DNA of 64,000 bases from Ruminococcus flavefaciens MA2007 (GCF_000621845.1 NZ_JHXF01000001.1:62001-126000), one strand, 5' to 3'; counted from the stretch's first letter, positions 42,307 through 52,721 are shown. The notes: generated by a model not told the origin, from the letters alone. Numbers and translations: made by a program.

Positions 42307-42921
42307 TTGCTGAAAGAGTTTTTTCTCGCTTTTATCGTCAGTATCGACATTTATCTCGCGGCGGCTGCCTGCTGCAACAGCGGCGTAAGGATACCACTCA
42401 GCTCCGCTTTCATAATAGATATGTTCTCGGCAGCGATTTTATTTATTTCCGTTACCCTTTCTGATATTATTTCGGGATTTATCACGTCCCATACTATCCA
42501 TATCATCGGCACTGTAGTGCTTATCACTATCGGCTCGCTGAATATCGCAAAAAGCATTCTGCGAAACATCATCAGGCGTATCTCCGACAGGGACGGTATT
42601 TCCCTGAAAATGGGAGAGCTTTCTGTTTTCGTCAAGCTTTGTCTCGACGATTCAGCCGTTGATATGGACAGCTCAAAGGTACTGTCCATAGGCGAAGCCG
42701 CTGTCCTTGCCCTTGCAGGCTCCCTTGACGCTGCCGCTACGGGACTCAGCTGCGGCGGCTCTGATATATCTGCCGCAGGCGCAGCGGCGGCGGTATTCAT
42801 ATGCGGAGCTGCCGCACTTATCCTCGGCTCTCTAACGGGCAGAAAAATATCCTCCCTGAACCACGATCTCTCGTGGACGGGAGGATTATTTCTCATTATT
42901 TTTGCCGTAGTATCAGCTTAA
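42307..42921 (+). CDS. ytaF: YtaF-like sporulation membrane protein (MntP-type fold)
   Basis: A 204-residue membrane protein with six helices and the paired small-residue/Asp motifs of the YtaF/MntP family (FIVSIDIYLAAAACCNSGVRIP; ALAGSLDAAATGLSCGG). YtaF is a sporulation-linked protein in Bacillus; MntP relatives export manganese. Start: TTG 42307, with GGAGGTG 7 nt upstream, preferred to an ATG 16 codons earlier without a site. Convergent with the next gene; the stop codons overlap. Confidence 0.8.
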   Translation: MLKEFFLAFIVSIDIYLAAAACCNSGVRIPLSSAFIIDMFSAAILFISVTLSDIISGFITSHTIHIIGTVVLITIGSLNIAKSILRNIIRRISDRDGISLKMGELSVFVKLCLDDSAVDMDSSKVLSIGEAAVLALAGSLDAAATGLSCGGSDISAAGAAAAVFICGAAALILGSLTGRKISSLNHDLSWTGGLFLIIFAVVSA

Positions 42922-43715
42922 ATTTCGTATACCACTATCTCGGGAGGACAGAAAAGTCTCATTTTTCCAAGACCTGCCGAAACAAGGAGCTTCCTGCCGC
43001 CAAAGTCGTACACTCCCTTGGCATATTTCGGGAAGAACTTGCGCTCAGGTGACAGCATTGCAACTCCGAAAAGCCGCACTATACCGCCGTGTACATGACC
43101 GCTGAAGGTGTAATCAGCGCCCCATTCCGCATATGCTTCGCCGAAAAAGGGATTATGTGCAATGAGCAGTACCTCGCCCTCGGGGCATTTTCCCAGCTTT
43201 TCCTCAATGTAAGCCTTGTCGATAACGTCAAGGTCGCGGTAGCCGCCGTTTTTCTTATAGACGCCGTAATGCTCCATAAGACCGTATATTTTCAGCTCTC
43301 TGCCTCGGATATTCACGGTGGTATGCTGGTTTTTCAGCATTATCTGCTTGTTCCGCTCAAACATTGCTTCAAGCTCGCCCCGCATTTCCTCGGAAATGCT
43401 CTGCTCGTGGTTTCCGTATATCATATACACGGGAGCTATTTCGCACAGCTCCCTCAGCGCCGCCTCAGCATTGCTGAGGGTGATTATTGACCTTGATACA
43501 AGGTCGCCGCTGAATATGATGATATCGGGTTTTTCTGCTCTTACCTTACGGCACAGCCGAGAGTTTCCCTCTCCGAAGCACCGCTTGTGCAGGTCGGAAA
43601 GATGTACTATCTTAATGCCGCTGCCAAGCTTTTCGCGCCTGACAACAAGCAGAAAGAAGTTCTCAAATACGGCATAGAGCAGAAATATTACTGCTGCAAT
43701 CAAAAAATATATCAA
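42918..43715 (-). CDS. Membrane-anchored calcineurin-type metallophosphoesterase
   Basis: A 265-residue protein with an N-terminal membrane helix (IYFLIAAVIFLLYAVFENFFLLVV) and the complete metallophosphoesterase signature: D41-L-H43, SGDLV, YGNHEQ, and SGHVHGG. This is the YkuE/YaeI-like group, some of which hydrolyse UDP-diacylglucosamine or peptidoglycan-linked phosphates; the substrate here is unknown. It follows gyrA by 24 nt on the same strand and may be the last gene of the origin operon. Confidence 0.87.
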   Translation of the reverse strand: MIYFLIAAVIFLLYAVFENFFLLVVRREKLGSGIKIVHLSDLHKRCFGEGNSRLCRKVRAEKPDIIIFSGDLVSRSIITLSNAEAALRELCEIAPVYMIYGNHEQSISEEMRGELEAMFERNKQIMLKNQHTTVNIRGRELKIYGLMEHYGVYKKNGGYRDLDVIDKAYIEEKLGKCPEGEVLLIAHNPFFGEAYAEWGADYTFSGHVHGGIVRLFGVAMLSPERKFFPKYAKGVYDFGGRKLLVSAGLGKMRLFCPPEIVVYEI

Positions 43716-43739
43716 TGTTTTTTCCTTATGGTGGGGTAA

Positions 43740-46370
43740 TTATTCCTCGTTATCGTCGTCATCGGGCTCTTCATCGACAACTACCTCGTTCTGCTCCTCA
43801 AGTGCAGCCTCAGCTTCTGCCTCCTTGAGCTGCTCCTCTGTGAGCTGCTCTACCTTTTCGGTCTCGGCATTGTCGTCGTGCTCGGCACGGGTGAATGCAA
43901 CTACATTAGCACCCTCGTTGACTCTCATAACGCGGACGCCCTTTGCGATACGTCCCATGATACGGATATCGCTGGCAAGTATTCTGATGATGATACCGTC
44001 GCTGGATACGAGGATAATATCGTCTTCCTCGTCAACTATCTTGATACCGCATACCTTTCCGCGTATATCATCGACCTTATAGTTGGTAAGTCCGTAACCG
44101 CCGCGGTTCTGTATACGATAGCTGTCAAGGTCGGTCTTTTTGCCGTAGCCGTTCTCGGTAACGGTAAGGAGCGAAGCTCCCTCGCGGACTCTTGCCATAC
44201 TTACAACGTAGTCGCCGTCACGGAGCTTGATTGCTCTTACGCCGTGAGCTGAACGTGACATAGCTCTTATCTTGCTCTCTTCAAGGCGGATAGCCATACC
44301 GTTATGAGTTGCAACGAAGAGCTGAGCATTGCCGTCGGTCATACGAACTCCCTCAATCTCGTCGCCCTCGTCAAGTCCTATAGCGATAAGACCGTTCTTG
44401 CGGACGTTCTTGTAGAGTGAGAGGTTAGTTCTCTTAATCTTGCCGTTCTTTGTGACCATGGTGATGAACTTGTCATCGTTGAAGTCAGTGGTCTTTATCA
44501 TAGCCGCTATCTTCTCATTTTCGGTGAGAGGAAGCAGATTTATGAGATTGAAGCCTCTCGAAGCCTTTGAGCCGTCGGGAACTTCATAGCATTTCAGCTT
44601 GTACATGATACCCTTGTTGGATATGAACAGGATATTGTCGTGAGAGCCGCAGATGAACATTTCCTCCACGAAGTCCTCATCACGCTGCTTCATGCCCGTG
44701 ATTCCGCGTCCGCCGCGATGCTGTGTCTTGTACTCTGTCAGCGGCATACGCTTGATGTAGCCGTTGTTTGTGAGAGTAACAACGCAGTCCTCCTCGGGGA
44801 TAAGGTCCTCGATATCGACTTCACCGCTGACATTTTCGATGTCAGTGCGGCGTTTGTCGCTGAACTTTTTGCGGATAACGTTGAGGTCGTCCATGATTAT
44901 CTGATATACGCGGTTAACGTCTGCGAGGATATCCTCAAAGTCGGATATCTTGGTGAGAAGTGCATATAATTCGTCGGTTATCTTCTGTCTTTCGAGACCT
45001 GTCAGCTGTCCTAATCTCATCTGAACGATAGCCTCAGCCTGTTCCTGTGAGAGACCTGTCTGAGCCTCGATGTGAAGTCCTGTGAGGTCGTACTGTGCGC
45101 GGTCAAGGAGAGCTGACATATCAACGTCCTTGAAGCGCTCTATCATGCGGTCTTTAGCCTCCTGAACGGTAGAGCTGGAACGTATGATATCTATTACCTC
45201 GTCGATATGGTCTGCCGCAAGCACGAAGCCCTGTAAGATATGGGCTCTTTCGAGAGCCTTGCGGAGATCGAATCGTGTTCTTCTCTGGATAACGTCTACC
45301 TGGAAGTCAAGGTAGTGCTGGAGCATCTGCTTCAGAGTGAGTATCTTAGGCTCGTTGTTTACCAGAGCAAGCATGATGATACCAACTGTGTCCTGAAGCT
45401 GTGTCAGCGCAAAGAGCTTGTTGAGGACGATATTCGGTACAGCGTCCTTTTTCAGCTCGATAACGACTCTCATACCCTCCTTGTCGGACTCGTCGCGGAG
45501 GTCGTAAAGTCCCTCGATACGCTTGTCTCTTGCAAGCTGGCTTATGCTCTTGAGGAGTCTCTCCTTACGGAGCATATAGGGTATCTCGTCGATGATGATG
45601 CAGTTTCTGCCCTTTATCTCCTCAAAGTGAGTACGGCTGCGGAGAGTTATCTTGCCCTTTCCTGTTGCATAGGCTGCGCGGATACCCGCTCTGCCCATGA
45701 TTATGCCGCCTGTCGGGAAATCAGGTCCCTGAATGTGCTCCATGAGCTGTTCAAGGGTACAGTCGGGATCGTCGATAAGGAGCTGTAATGCGTCGATTAC
45801 CTCACCCAGATTGTGGGGAGGTATATTTGTAGCCATACCAACGGCGATACCTACAGAGCCGTTTACCAGAAGATTCGGGAAACGTGAGGGAAGTACGGCA
45901 GGCTCTTTGAGACGGTCATCGTAGTTGGATACGAAGTCAACGGTCTCCTTGTTGATATCCGTGAGCATATCAAGGGTGAGCTTTGCCATTTTAGCCTCGG
46001 TATAACGGTAAGCCGCAGGTCCGTCGCCGTCAATGGAGCCGAAGTTTCCGTGACCGTCGACAAGAGGATATCTCATAGAGAAGTCCTGTGCAAGTCTTAC
46101 CAAAGCGTCATATACCGACGCGTCGCCGTGTGGGTGATATCGTCCCAGTACCGCACCGACTGTATCGGCGCATTTACGGTAGGGCTTCTCGGGAGTAAGT
46201 CCGTTTTCATGGAGCGTGTACAGTATTCTTCTGTGTACAGGCTTCAGACCGTCTCTTACATCGGGGAGCGCTCTGGAAACAATTACCGACATGGCATAAT
46301 TGAGCATGGAATTTTCCATTTCGTCAACTATCTCGGTATTTATTACCTTTGAGTTGTCTGTGTAAAGCAT
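43740..46370 (-). CDS. gyrA: DNA gyrase subunit A
   Basis: The 876-residue protein carries the catalytic tyrosine Y123 (AAYRYTE), the toprim-facing N-terminal domain and a C-terminal DNA-wrapping beta-pinwheel with the GyrA box QHRGGRG. It makes negative supercoils with GyrB. The quinolone-determining segment reads HPHGDASVYDA: the position of E. coli Ser83 is Ala84. A long acidic tail (Glu/Asp-rich) ends the protein. Start: ATG with AGGAGG 8 nt upstream. Confidence 0.97.
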   Translation of the reverse strand: MLYTDNSKVINTEIVDEMENSMLNYAMSVIVSRALPDVRDGLKPVHRRILYTLHENGLTPEKPYRKCADTVGAVLGRYHPHGDASVYDALVRLAQDFSMRYPLVDGHGNFGSIDGDGPAAYRYTEAKMAKLTLDMLTDINKETVDFVSNYDDRLKEPAVLPSRFPNLLVNGSVGIAVGMATNIPPHNLGEVIDALQLLIDDPDCTLEQLMEHIQGPDFPTGGIIMGRAGIRAAYATGKGKITLRSRTHFEEIKGRNCIIIDEIPYMLRKERLLKSISQLARDKRIEGLYDLRDESDKEGMRVVIELKKDAVPNIVLNKLFALTQLQDTVGIIMLALVNNEPKILTLKQMLQHYLDFQVDVIQRRTRFDLRKALERAHILQGFVLAADHIDEVIDIIRSSSTVQEAKDRMIERFKDVDMSALLDRAQYDLTGLHIEAQTGLSQEQAEAIVQMRLGQLTGLERQKITDELYALLTKISDFEDILADVNRVYQIIMDDLNVIRKKFSDKRRTDIENVSGEVDIEDLIPEEDCVVTLTNNGYIKRMPLTEYKTQHRGGRGITGMKQRDEDFVEEMFICGSHDNILFISNKGIMYKLKCYEVPDGSKASRGFNLINLLPLTENEKIAAMIKTTDFNDDKFITMVTKNGKIKRTNLSLYKNVRKNGLIAIGLDEGDEIEGVRMTDGNAQLFVATHNGMAIRLEESKIRAMSRSAHGVRAIKLRDGDYVVSMARVREGASLLTVTENGYGKKTDLDSYRIQNRGGYGLTNYKVDDIRGKVCGIKIVDEEDDIILVSSDGIIIRILASDIRIMGRIAKGVRVMRVNEGANVVAFTRAEHDDNAETEKVEQLTEEQLKEAEAEAALEEQNEVVVDEEPDDDDNEE

Positions 46371-46414
46371 TTTTTCCTCCTGAGAGAATTGAATTTATTT
46401 TGAAATGGGGTTTG

Positions 46415-47008
46415 TTACTTTATATCTCTGACTATTTTCAGCTCAGCCTCGGAAAAGCCTTCCTTAGGGAGTATGTAGAACATTTCCTTTCCTGCCAGCA
46501 TGAGGAAGAACCTGTCGTATTCCATGAGCTGAAATCCCTCGTCAACATTTATCCTTGTCTTTTCGGGAAGATGATCTGTTTCGGTAATATCCTCGGTATC
46601 TTCTTCGCTTTTTTCTTCTTCCTCAGGCTCAGCTATATTGCTGAGGTCGTCGGAAACTGTAGAAATATCAACGAATTTGTCACCTACGCCTATTTTGTAT
46701 ATCGGCTCTCCCAGCGCTCTTACGGATTCTGTAAGACTGCGGCGCATTTTACGGGGATTGAACCACTCGCGCAGAGAAAAGGCGGCGGCAACGATAAAAG
46801 CAAGATACATGATGTATTTCTGCTTTTTCGGAGCGTCATGCATTGCAAATATGCCGAATATCAGCAGAACTATCGCCAAAACTCCGAATATCGCCATGTA
46901 AATGTAGCTTTTCGGATAAACGTATTTTTTCTGGAATTCAAGGTAAGCGTCGCGGAAGGTGTCCGCAGGTACCTTGTATTCCTTTTCAAGCTTGTAATTT
47001 TCTTCCAT
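46415..47008 (-). CDS. Two-helix membrane protein, YcxB-like C-terminus
   Basis: A 197-residue protein: cytoplasmic N-terminus, two helices (YIYMAIFGVLAIVLLIFGIF; YIMYLAFIVAAAFSL), an acidic Glu-rich insert, and a C-terminal strand-rich part (LMEYDRFFLMLAGKEMFYILPKEGFSEAE) resembling YcxB-like domains. Function unknown. It lies between gyrB and gyrA with 11 and 44 nt gaps, a position that normally holds nothing or a small gene. Confidence 0.75.
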   Translation of the reverse strand: MEENYKLEKEYKVPADTFRDAYLEFQKKYVYPKSYIYMAIFGVLAIVLLIFGIFAMHDAPKKQKYIMYLAFIVAAAFSLREWFNPRKMRRSLTESVRALGEPIYKIGVGDKFVDISTVSDDLSNIAEPEEEEKSEEDTEDITETDHLPEKTRINVDEGFQLMEYDRFFLMLAGKEMFYILPKEGFSEAELKIVRDIK

Positions 47009-47019
47009 AAGTACTCCCG

Positions 47020-48990
47020 TCAGATATCAAGATCCTGTGCGAATCTGGCGTTTTTCTCGATGAAATTACGTCTTGGCTCTACCTTGTCGCCCATGAGGAT
47101 ACTGAATGTCTCGTCGGCTTTGAGAGCGTCCTCCATGCCAATTCTTACGATAGTACGGTGCTCGGGATCCATAGTTGTCTCCCAGAGCTGTTCGGGATCC
47201 ATTTCACCAAGACCTTTGTAGCGCTGTACTTCAACGTCCTTGTACTTGCCGTCCTCGGAGAGCTCTGCGATATACTTGTCGCGCTCCTCGTCGGAGAATG
47301 CGTAGTATATCTTCTTTTTGCGCTCTACTCTGAACAGCGGAGGCTGTGCGATATAAACGTTTCCGTTGGTGATGAGAGGTCTCATGTAACGGAAGAAGAA
47401 TGTGAGCAGAAGTGTTCTGATGTGCATACCATCAACATCGGCATCGGCCATGATAATGACCTTGCCGTAGCGGAGCTTCTCGATGTCGAAGTCCTCGCCG
47501 ATACCTGTTCCGAGAGCAGTAACCACGGGCTCAAGCTTGTCGTTGCCGTAGATACGGTCTATACGAGCCTTTTCAACGTTGAGCATCTTGCCCCAGAGAG
47601 GAAGGATAGCCTGATAGCGTCTGTCACGTCCCTGCTTTGCACTGCCGCCCGCAGAATCTCCCTCGACGATGTAAACTTCGGTATATCTTGCGTCGCGCTC
47701 GGCACAGTCCGCAAGCTTTTCGGGCATTGAGCTGTTTCCGAATGCGTTCTTCTTGCGCTCGGCGTCTCTTGCACGCTTTGCGGCTTCTCTTGCCCTGTAT
47801 GCAGAAAGGCACTTCTCAAAAATTATATTTGCTATCTCAGGATTTTCCTCAAGGAAATTCATCAGCTTCTCTGTGACAAGATTCTCTACAAATGGCTTTA
47901 CCTCGGGATTTCCGAGACGTCCCTTTGTCTGTCCCTCAAATTCGCACTCTGTCAGCTTTACAGATACGATAGCTGTAAGTCCTTCGAGAACATCGTCTCT
48001 TTTAAGGCTCTCTATCTCCTTTTTAGGAGCGTCCTTGCCCTTTTTTGAGCTTTCCTTTTCCTTGAATTTTCCGAATTTCTTGCCGTATTCGTTTATTACC
48101 TTCAGGAGAGCGTTCTTGAAGCCTGTTTCGTGAGTACCGCCGTCCTTTGTATGGATATTGTTTGCAAAGGACAGTATTACGGGATTATAGCTGTCGTTGT
48201 ACTGGAGAGCTATCTCAGCAAAGGAATCTCCCTGAGTACCCGAAATATAAACTACCTCGCCGCTGAGAGCTTCAAGACCTCTTGTAGCGTGGATATGCTC
48301 TACGAACTGACGGATACCGCCCTCATAGTGGAGAGTTTCCGTCTGGATATTCTCGCTGTCGCGCTTATCCGTGAAAACTATCTTTATGCCTGCGTTAAGG
48401 AAAGCCTGCTCGCGGAGACGCTTTAAAAGCAACTCATAGTCGTAAACAGTGCTCTCGAATATCTCTCCGTCAGCCTTGAACATAACGGAGGTACCTGTTT
48501 CCTTGGTATCACCTATTACCTTTAACTGCTCGTCGTAATGACCGCGCTCAAAACGCTGGAAGTAAACGTGCTCGCCGTCCTTGACAGTGAGCTCCAGCCA
48601 CTCGGAAAGGGCATTTACTACGGAAGCGCCGACGCCGTGGAGACCGCCTGATACCTTATATCCGCCGCCGCCGAACTTACCGCCTGCGTGGAGAATAGTA
48701 TAAACGACTGTAGCCGCAGAGATGCCTTCCTTCGGGTGGATACCTACAGGAATACCGCGTCCGTTATCTGAAACGCGGATAATATCGCCTTCGAGTATCT
48801 CAACGGTTATCTCGGTACAGTAGCCTGCCAGCGCTTCGTCGATAGAGTTGTCCACTATCTCGTAAACGAGGTGGTGGAGTCCCCCGGGACCTGTAGAGCC
48901 GATGTACATACCCGGTCTTTTGCGGACCGCTTCAAGTCCTTCGAGGACTTGTATGTCGTTTTCATCGTAGTTGTTGTTCTGCTGACTCAT
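47020..48990 (-). CDS. gyrB: DNA gyrase subunit B
   Basis: The 656-residue ATPase subunit has the GHKL ATP site ([23 protein letters not shown]), transducer domain, and TOPRIM motifs EGDSAGGSA and DADVDG. A ~30-residue Lys-rich insert ([20 protein letters not shown]) in the transducer is unusual. Its Shine-Dalgarno GGAGG overlaps the last codons and stop of the upstream transposase-like gene, so translation of the two may be coupled. Confidence 0.97.
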   Translation of the reverse strand: MSQQNNNYDENDIQVLEGLEAVRKRPGMYIGSTGPGGLHHLVYEIVDNSIDEALAGYCTEITVEILEGDIIRVSDNGRGIPVGIHPKEGISAATVVYTILHAGGKFGGGGYKVSGGLHGVGASVVNALSEWLELTVKDGEHVYFQRFERGHYDEQLKVIGDTKETGTSVMFKADGEIFESTVYDYELLLKRLREQAFLNAGIKIVFTDKRDSENIQTETLHYEGGIRQFVEHIHATRGLEALSGEVVYISGTQGDSFAEIALQYNDSYNPVILSFANNIHTKDGGTHETGFKNALLKVINEYGKKFGKFKEKESSKKGKDAPKKEIESLKRDDVLEGLTAIVSVKLTECEFEGQTKGRLGNPEVKPFVENLVTEKLMNFLEENPEIANIIFEKCLSAYRAREAAKRARDAERKKNAFGNSSMPEKLADCAERDARYTEVYIVEGDSAGGSAKQGRDRRYQAILPLWGKMLNVEKARIDRIYGNDKLEPVVTALGTGIGEDFDIEKLRYGKVIIMADADVDGMHIRTLLLTFFFRYMRPLITNGNVYIAQPPLFRVERKKKIYYAFSDEERDKYIAELSEDGKYKDVEVQRYKGLGEMDPEQLWETTMDPEHRTIVRIGMEDALKADETFSILMGDKVEPRRNFIEKNARFAQDLDI

Positions 48991-49186
48991 GATTTACCTC
49001 CAATAATTTTGGTTGTATATGTCATTTACCCAATTTATGGGATTATTGTCGATGTAATCGCAAATTTCGAGAAATTCCTTTTCATTGCGGATTATGTGGT
49101 CGTGGAATGACCTTTGCCATACCGAAAAACCTATTTGTTTCGTTAATATTGTTTTTAAACCATTGATAATCAGATTAACAGATTTT

Positions 49187-49213
49187 GTAGGGGAGGCCGC
49201 CCTCGGCCTCCCG
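49187..49213. repeat. REP-like palindrome inside the RAYT gene, copy 1
   Basis: Begins GTAGGGGAGGCCGCC and folds as GGGAGGCCG/CGGCCTCCC. The 27 nt are exactly complementary to copy 2 at 49366-49392. Confidence 0.9.
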
Positions 49214-49365
49214 CCATTTTCCACATCATAATCTGAAACAAACAATATCATGTGTATATGGTCTGGCATTATAACGTATTTTTCTACGGAAACGTATTTA
49301 TAAATCTCGTTTATTTTGAGAATATTATTATTTACTATTTTTCCAATATCTGTCAATCTTATATT

Positions 49366-49392
49366 CGGGAGGCCGAGGGCGGCCTCCCCTAC
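49366..49392. repeat. REP-like palindrome inside the RAYT gene, copy 2
   Basis: Exact inverted copy of 49187-49213, ending GGCGGCCTCCCCTAC. The HUH catalytic motif is encoded in the 152 bp between the two copies. Confidence 0.9.
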
Positions 49393-49513
49393 TTCCGTTA
49401 TTTCGGAAAAATAATGTATTCTGTTTTTGGCACATATGGTTATAAAATACAATCCGTTAGATGAATAATCGTAATTAGCCAATCTGATATATTTACGTGT
49501 AACTTTTTCCATA

Positions 49514-49774
49514 TCAGAACCCGCCGCCTTCTTTAAGGCGTTTCCGCAATGTAGCCGCCGAAAGCTGGGAGATATACACCCTCTCTTTGCCGTTTTTTAC
49601 GGTAACTATGAAGCTTTTCGGCATTTCATAGGTGGTATACACGCATTTGTGTTCCTTTTCGGCACGTTCCAGAAGCTTCTTGGTGCACTTTTCAACAGTT
49701 GTATTCTCAATGTCGAAAATCCCAACCACATCTCTCAGGTCAACGGAGTAGTTATTCCCTATGTGAAGATACAT
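49514..49774 (-). CDS. remB: RemB/YaaB-like DUF370 regulator
   Basis: An 86-residue protein starting [23 protein letters not shown], typical of the RemA/RemB (DUF370) family; the position next to recF and gyrB is that of yaaB/remB in Bacillus, where it affects matrix gene expression. Its start overlaps the recF end by 23 nt. Confidence 0.9.
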   Translation of the reverse strand: MYLHIGNNYSVDLRDVVGIFDIENTTVEKCTKKLLERAEKEHKCVYTTYEMPKSFIVTVKNGKERVYISQLSAATLRKRLKEGGGF

Positions 49775-50900
49775 TTTCTTCCTCCTCCGCTATGCTGCCG
49801 CCGCTTATACGCAGTATCTTGCCCTTAATTTCAGGCAGGAGCGCATTCTCGTTGGGAGTGGTTATGAACACCTGCATATCCTTTATCATGTCGAACACGA
49901 ACCTCTGACGGTTCTCGTCAAGTTCGCCCATGACATCGTCAAGGAATATGACAGGAGCGTCCTTTGATTTCTGCATGAATATCTCAGCCTGCGCCAGCTT
50001 CATGACCAGCGCGGCGCTCTTAATCTGCCCCTGTGAGCCGTAGTCCTTGGCGCTTACGCCGTTTATCTTGATGAGTATCTCATCGCGGTTAACGCCTGCA
50101 TGGGTGCTTCCCGTTCTGACGTCGTATTCGGCAGTTTCCGCAAGCTTTCTGTAATACTGCTCATATGCCTCGTCGCCGCAGGGCTTCTCAAAGTCCTCGG
50201 GACGGAAAATATTTGACTTGTATTCCAGTTCAAGCTCCTCTGTACCTCCGGAAATGGTACGATAAAGCCTGCCGCAGATAGAGTTGAACTTCTGTATATA
50301 CTCATGGCGCATATAGGAGATGACTGCTCCCTCGCGTGAAGCCTGTCTGTCCCATATCTCAAGGATACCGCGGTCTGTATTTCCCTGCATAATGCCTTTC
50401 AGCAGAGCATTCCGCTGGTTCATTATGGCGTTGTTTTTATTGATGTGCATGACAAAGACGGGATTGAGCTGTGAAGCCGCCATATCCACGAAATTACGCC
50501 TTTTTTCGGGCGAACCCTTGATAATATCAACGTCATCCGGTATAAAGGCTATGCACTTGAACACGTCGAAAAGAGCTCTCGTACCCTTTTGTTTTACGCC
50601 GTTCAGCGTGATATTCTTTGGATTTGAGGCGCTTCTGGTCATCTCAAAGGTTATTTTCTGCTCGCGGACGCTGTCGCGTATCTTTATTTTGGATTCCATA
50701 CGATTTCCGCCAAGGCAGATATAGTCCTTTTCCTTTGAGCCGCGAAAGCTCTTGCAGCCCGAAAGTATCCACATTGCTTCGAGAAGATTCGTCTTTCCCT
50801 GAGCATTCGGACCTACGATGATATTGTATTTTGCATCGGGAACAAAGGAAATGCCGCTGAGATTTTTAAAGCCGTCAATGTCAGCGTAGGTGACTATCAC
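49752..50900 (-). CDS. recF: DNA replication and repair protein RecF
   Basis: The 382-residue SMC-like ATPase loads RecA at gaps. Walker [10 protein letters not shown] (30-38), signature [19 protein letters not shown], and Walker [16 protein letters not shown] are all present. It overlaps the S4 gene by 4 nt and remB by 23 nt: a tightly coupled operon. Confidence 0.96.
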   Translation of the reverse strand: MIVTYADIDGFKNLSGISFVPDAKYNIIVGPNAQGKTNLLEAMWILSGCKSFRGSKEKDYICLGGNRMESKIKIRDSVREQKITFEMTRSASNPKNITLNGVKQKGTRALFDVFKCIAFIPDDVDIIKGSPEKRRNFVDMAASQLNPVFVMHINKNNAIMNQRNALLKGIMQGNTDRGILEIWDRQASREGAVISYMRHEYIQKFNSICGRLYRTISGGTEELELEYKSNIFRPEDFEKPCGDEAYEQYYRKLAETAEYDVRTGSTHAGVNRDEILIKINGVSAKDYGSQGQIKSAALVMKLAQAEIFMQKSKDAPVIFLDDVMGELDENRQRFVFDMIKDMQVFITTPNENALLPEIKGKILRISGGSIAEEEENVSSHRE

Positions 50901-51106
50901 TCTACGATTACCTCTTGGCAGTTCACGTAAACTGCGTCGCCTGGGCGTATCTTCTTGCCTCTCATAGTGCAGACCTCGCCGTTTACAAGTACCTCACCGT
51001 TCTGTATGAGCTGCTTTGCTTCTCCGCCGGAGTTTACCAGTGAGGCAAATTTAAGCAGAGCGTCAAGCTTGATAAATTCAGTATTGATCTTGATTCTTCC
51101 AGCCAT
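50897..51106 (-). CDS. yaaA: S4-domain RNA-binding protein YaaA
   Basis: A 69-residue S4 domain ([34 protein letters not shown]) found between dnaN and recF across Firmicutes; the Bacillus homologue affects ribosome assembly. Start: ATG with AAAGGCAGG upstream. Confidence 0.92.
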   Translation of the reverse strand: MAGRIKINTEFIKLDALLKFASLVNSGGEAKQLIQNGEVLVNGEVCTMRGKKIRPGDAVYVNCQEVIVE

Positions 51107-51135
51107 ATTTACCTGCCTTTCGGTATCAGTCGGTC

Positions 51136-52242
51136 TTAGTTTTTGAGCTGAATGGGCATTACAAGGAATATGAAGCTCTCTCCCTCTAACGGAAGTATCT
51201 CGATTACCTTCATTGCGCCGTTGAAGCGTATTCTGACTTTATCGCCCTCGGCAGCTCGGAGTGCTTCGAGAATGAGCTTGTTATTGAAGCCGATAGTAAC
51301 AGTTTCTCCTGAAATATCGGCGGATATAGCGTCGTTTATCTTACCGATTCCTGTCTTGCAGCTTATCTTCATAACGCCGTTTCCGATCTCGCAGCGTATA
51401 GGAGACTTGTTCTTGTCGTCGATAAGAAGTGAGCAGCGCTCCAGACAGGTTGAGAAGTCTCTCTTGCTGATGATGACCTCTGTCTTGCAGCCGCTTGGTA
51501 TGCTCATCTTGTAGTTATGGAAAACTCCCTCAAGGAGTCTTGATATTACGAAAACGTTGCCAATTTCAAAGATGATATGGCGGTCATTGGTGCATACAGT
51601 ACAAAGCTTCTCGTCGTCATCGTCCTTTATAAGGGTGGAAACTTCGAGAAGAGCTTTCTTCGGCACTACAAAATGGTACTTCTCGGTGCAGTCAGTCATT
51701 TCTGTTCTGATAGCAAGTCTGAAGCCGTCTATAGCGACCATATTGAAGCTGCCGTCCTCTATATCGAAAAGTTCGCCTGTGAGTACGGGCTTGCTTTCGT
51801 TGAGTGAAGCAGCGTAGCTTGTCATATTTATCATTGATTTGAGTATGCTCTGCTTTACGGAGAAGCTCCTTGCGGAGTCTACCTTCGGGAGCTCGGGATA
51901 TTCGCTTGCAGACATTGCAGGGAAGCTGCACTCGGTAGCGCTGCATGAAATGCTGATAACGAGATTGTCATCTATATCAAAGGTTATCTCGTCTCCCGAC
52001 ATACGTCTTGTGAACTCGCTGAAAAGTCTTGCACTTACAACAAATTCTCCCTCGCCCTCTGTATTTGCGTTTATAGAGGTGCGTATTCCCATTTCGAGGT
52101 TATAAGCGGTGAGCTCTACACTTCCCGATGAGATACGGACTTTTATTCCTTCAAGAGCAGGGATAGTTGACTTCTGTGATACAGCTCGTGAGACATTGCT
52201 GATAGCCTCGCTGATCTCGTTTTTATCGCAGATGAATTTCAT
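51136..52242 (-). CDS. dnaN: DNA polymerase III sliding clamp
   Basis: The 368-residue beta clamp aligns end to end: [33 protein letters not shown] at the start and the terminal MPIQLKN, near the usual MPMR(L) end that helps bind partners. Encircles DNA as a dimer. Start: ATG with GGAGG about 8 nt upstream. It leads the clamp-recF-gyrase run. Confidence 0.96.
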   Translation of the reverse strand: MKFICDKNEISEAISNVSRAVSQKSTIPALEGIKVRISSGSVELTAYNLEMGIRTSINANTEGEGEFVVSARLFSEFTRRMSGDEITFDIDDNLVISISCSATECSFPAMSASEYPELPKVDSARSFSVKQSILKSMINMTSYAASLNESKPVLTGELFDIEDGSFNMVAIDGFRLAIRTEMTDCTEKYHFVVPKKALLEVSTLIKDDDDEKLCTVCTNDRHIIFEIGNVFVISRLLEGVFHNYKMSIPSGCKTEVIISKRDFSTCLERCSLLIDDKNKSPIRCEIGNGVMKISCKTGIGKINDAISADISGETVTIGFNNKLILEALRAAEGDKVRIRFNGAMKVIEILPLEGESFIFLVMPIQLKN

Positions 52243-52721
52243 TATGATATGCCTCCGTGAAAATTCTTAGCATGAATGAGGTAAGCTAAGATAAGATAAG
52301 AATAAATATATATTGTTGTTGTTATTGTGTCGGTGGAAAAGTTGGGATCGTTATTTTTTGAAGATATACGCCGAAAAGCTCGTCCACAATGGTGTGTGGT
52401 GAAAATTTTGAAACTGTGAAAAGAATTTCTGATGAGGGGAGATATTGTTTAATTGGTTGAGCGATGTGGAGTTGAAATGGAAAAAAAGTTGAGAAAACGG
52501 TGGAAAGACAGATTTTTTAATTTTTTCGTGAGTCTTTTTGCACATCGGTGTTGAGTGTTGAATGTTTCAGGTGTTGAAATAATATCCGAGTGAAATGATA
52601 TACATGATACGAAAAACTTTTCGGCATAGGAAAATTTCTGAGGTTTGATTTTAAAAACAGTTTTTAACATAGTGTTGAAAACTCTGTTGAAATAACATTT
52701 TCAACACTTTTAAACGTTGAC
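52243..52721. other. dnaA-dnaN gap: candidate oriC part
   Basis: 479 nt without a gene. Near dnaN there is an AT-rich run with GATAAGATAAGAATAAATATAT (52287-52312) that could unwind. Many degenerate boxes follow (GTCCACAAT, TGTGTGGTG, GATGTGGAG, GGTGGAAAG) and, beside the dnaA stop, three TGTTGAAAW 9-mers at 52673, 52685 and (inverted) 52698-52706. No perfect TTATCCACA box is present. Confidence 0.6.

Larger units (their letters stand above)
48994..49512 (-). mobile_element. REP-associated (RAYT/Y1) transposase gene embedded in the remB-gyrB operon
   Basis: The 172-residue product fits the REP-associated tyrosine transposase family: RLANYDYSSNGLYFITIC, the HUH motif H85-I-H87 in VIMPDHIHMIL, KTILTKQIG.SVWQRSFHDHII, and the Tyr153 region YIDNNPINW. 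These enzymes cut and join single-stranded hairpin repeats. It starts 1 nt after the remB stop and stops 3 nt before gyrB, with its last codons supplying the gyrB ribosome site. Two exact inverted copies of a 27-nt GTAGGGG palindrome lie inside the frame and encode residues 42-50 and 99-110. The frame is intact. Confidence 0.88.

Noticed and set aside
52351..52670. Short frames in the dnaA-dnaN gap
   Set aside because: Phe/Ser/His-rich products typical of AT-rich non-coding DNA, no ribosome site.
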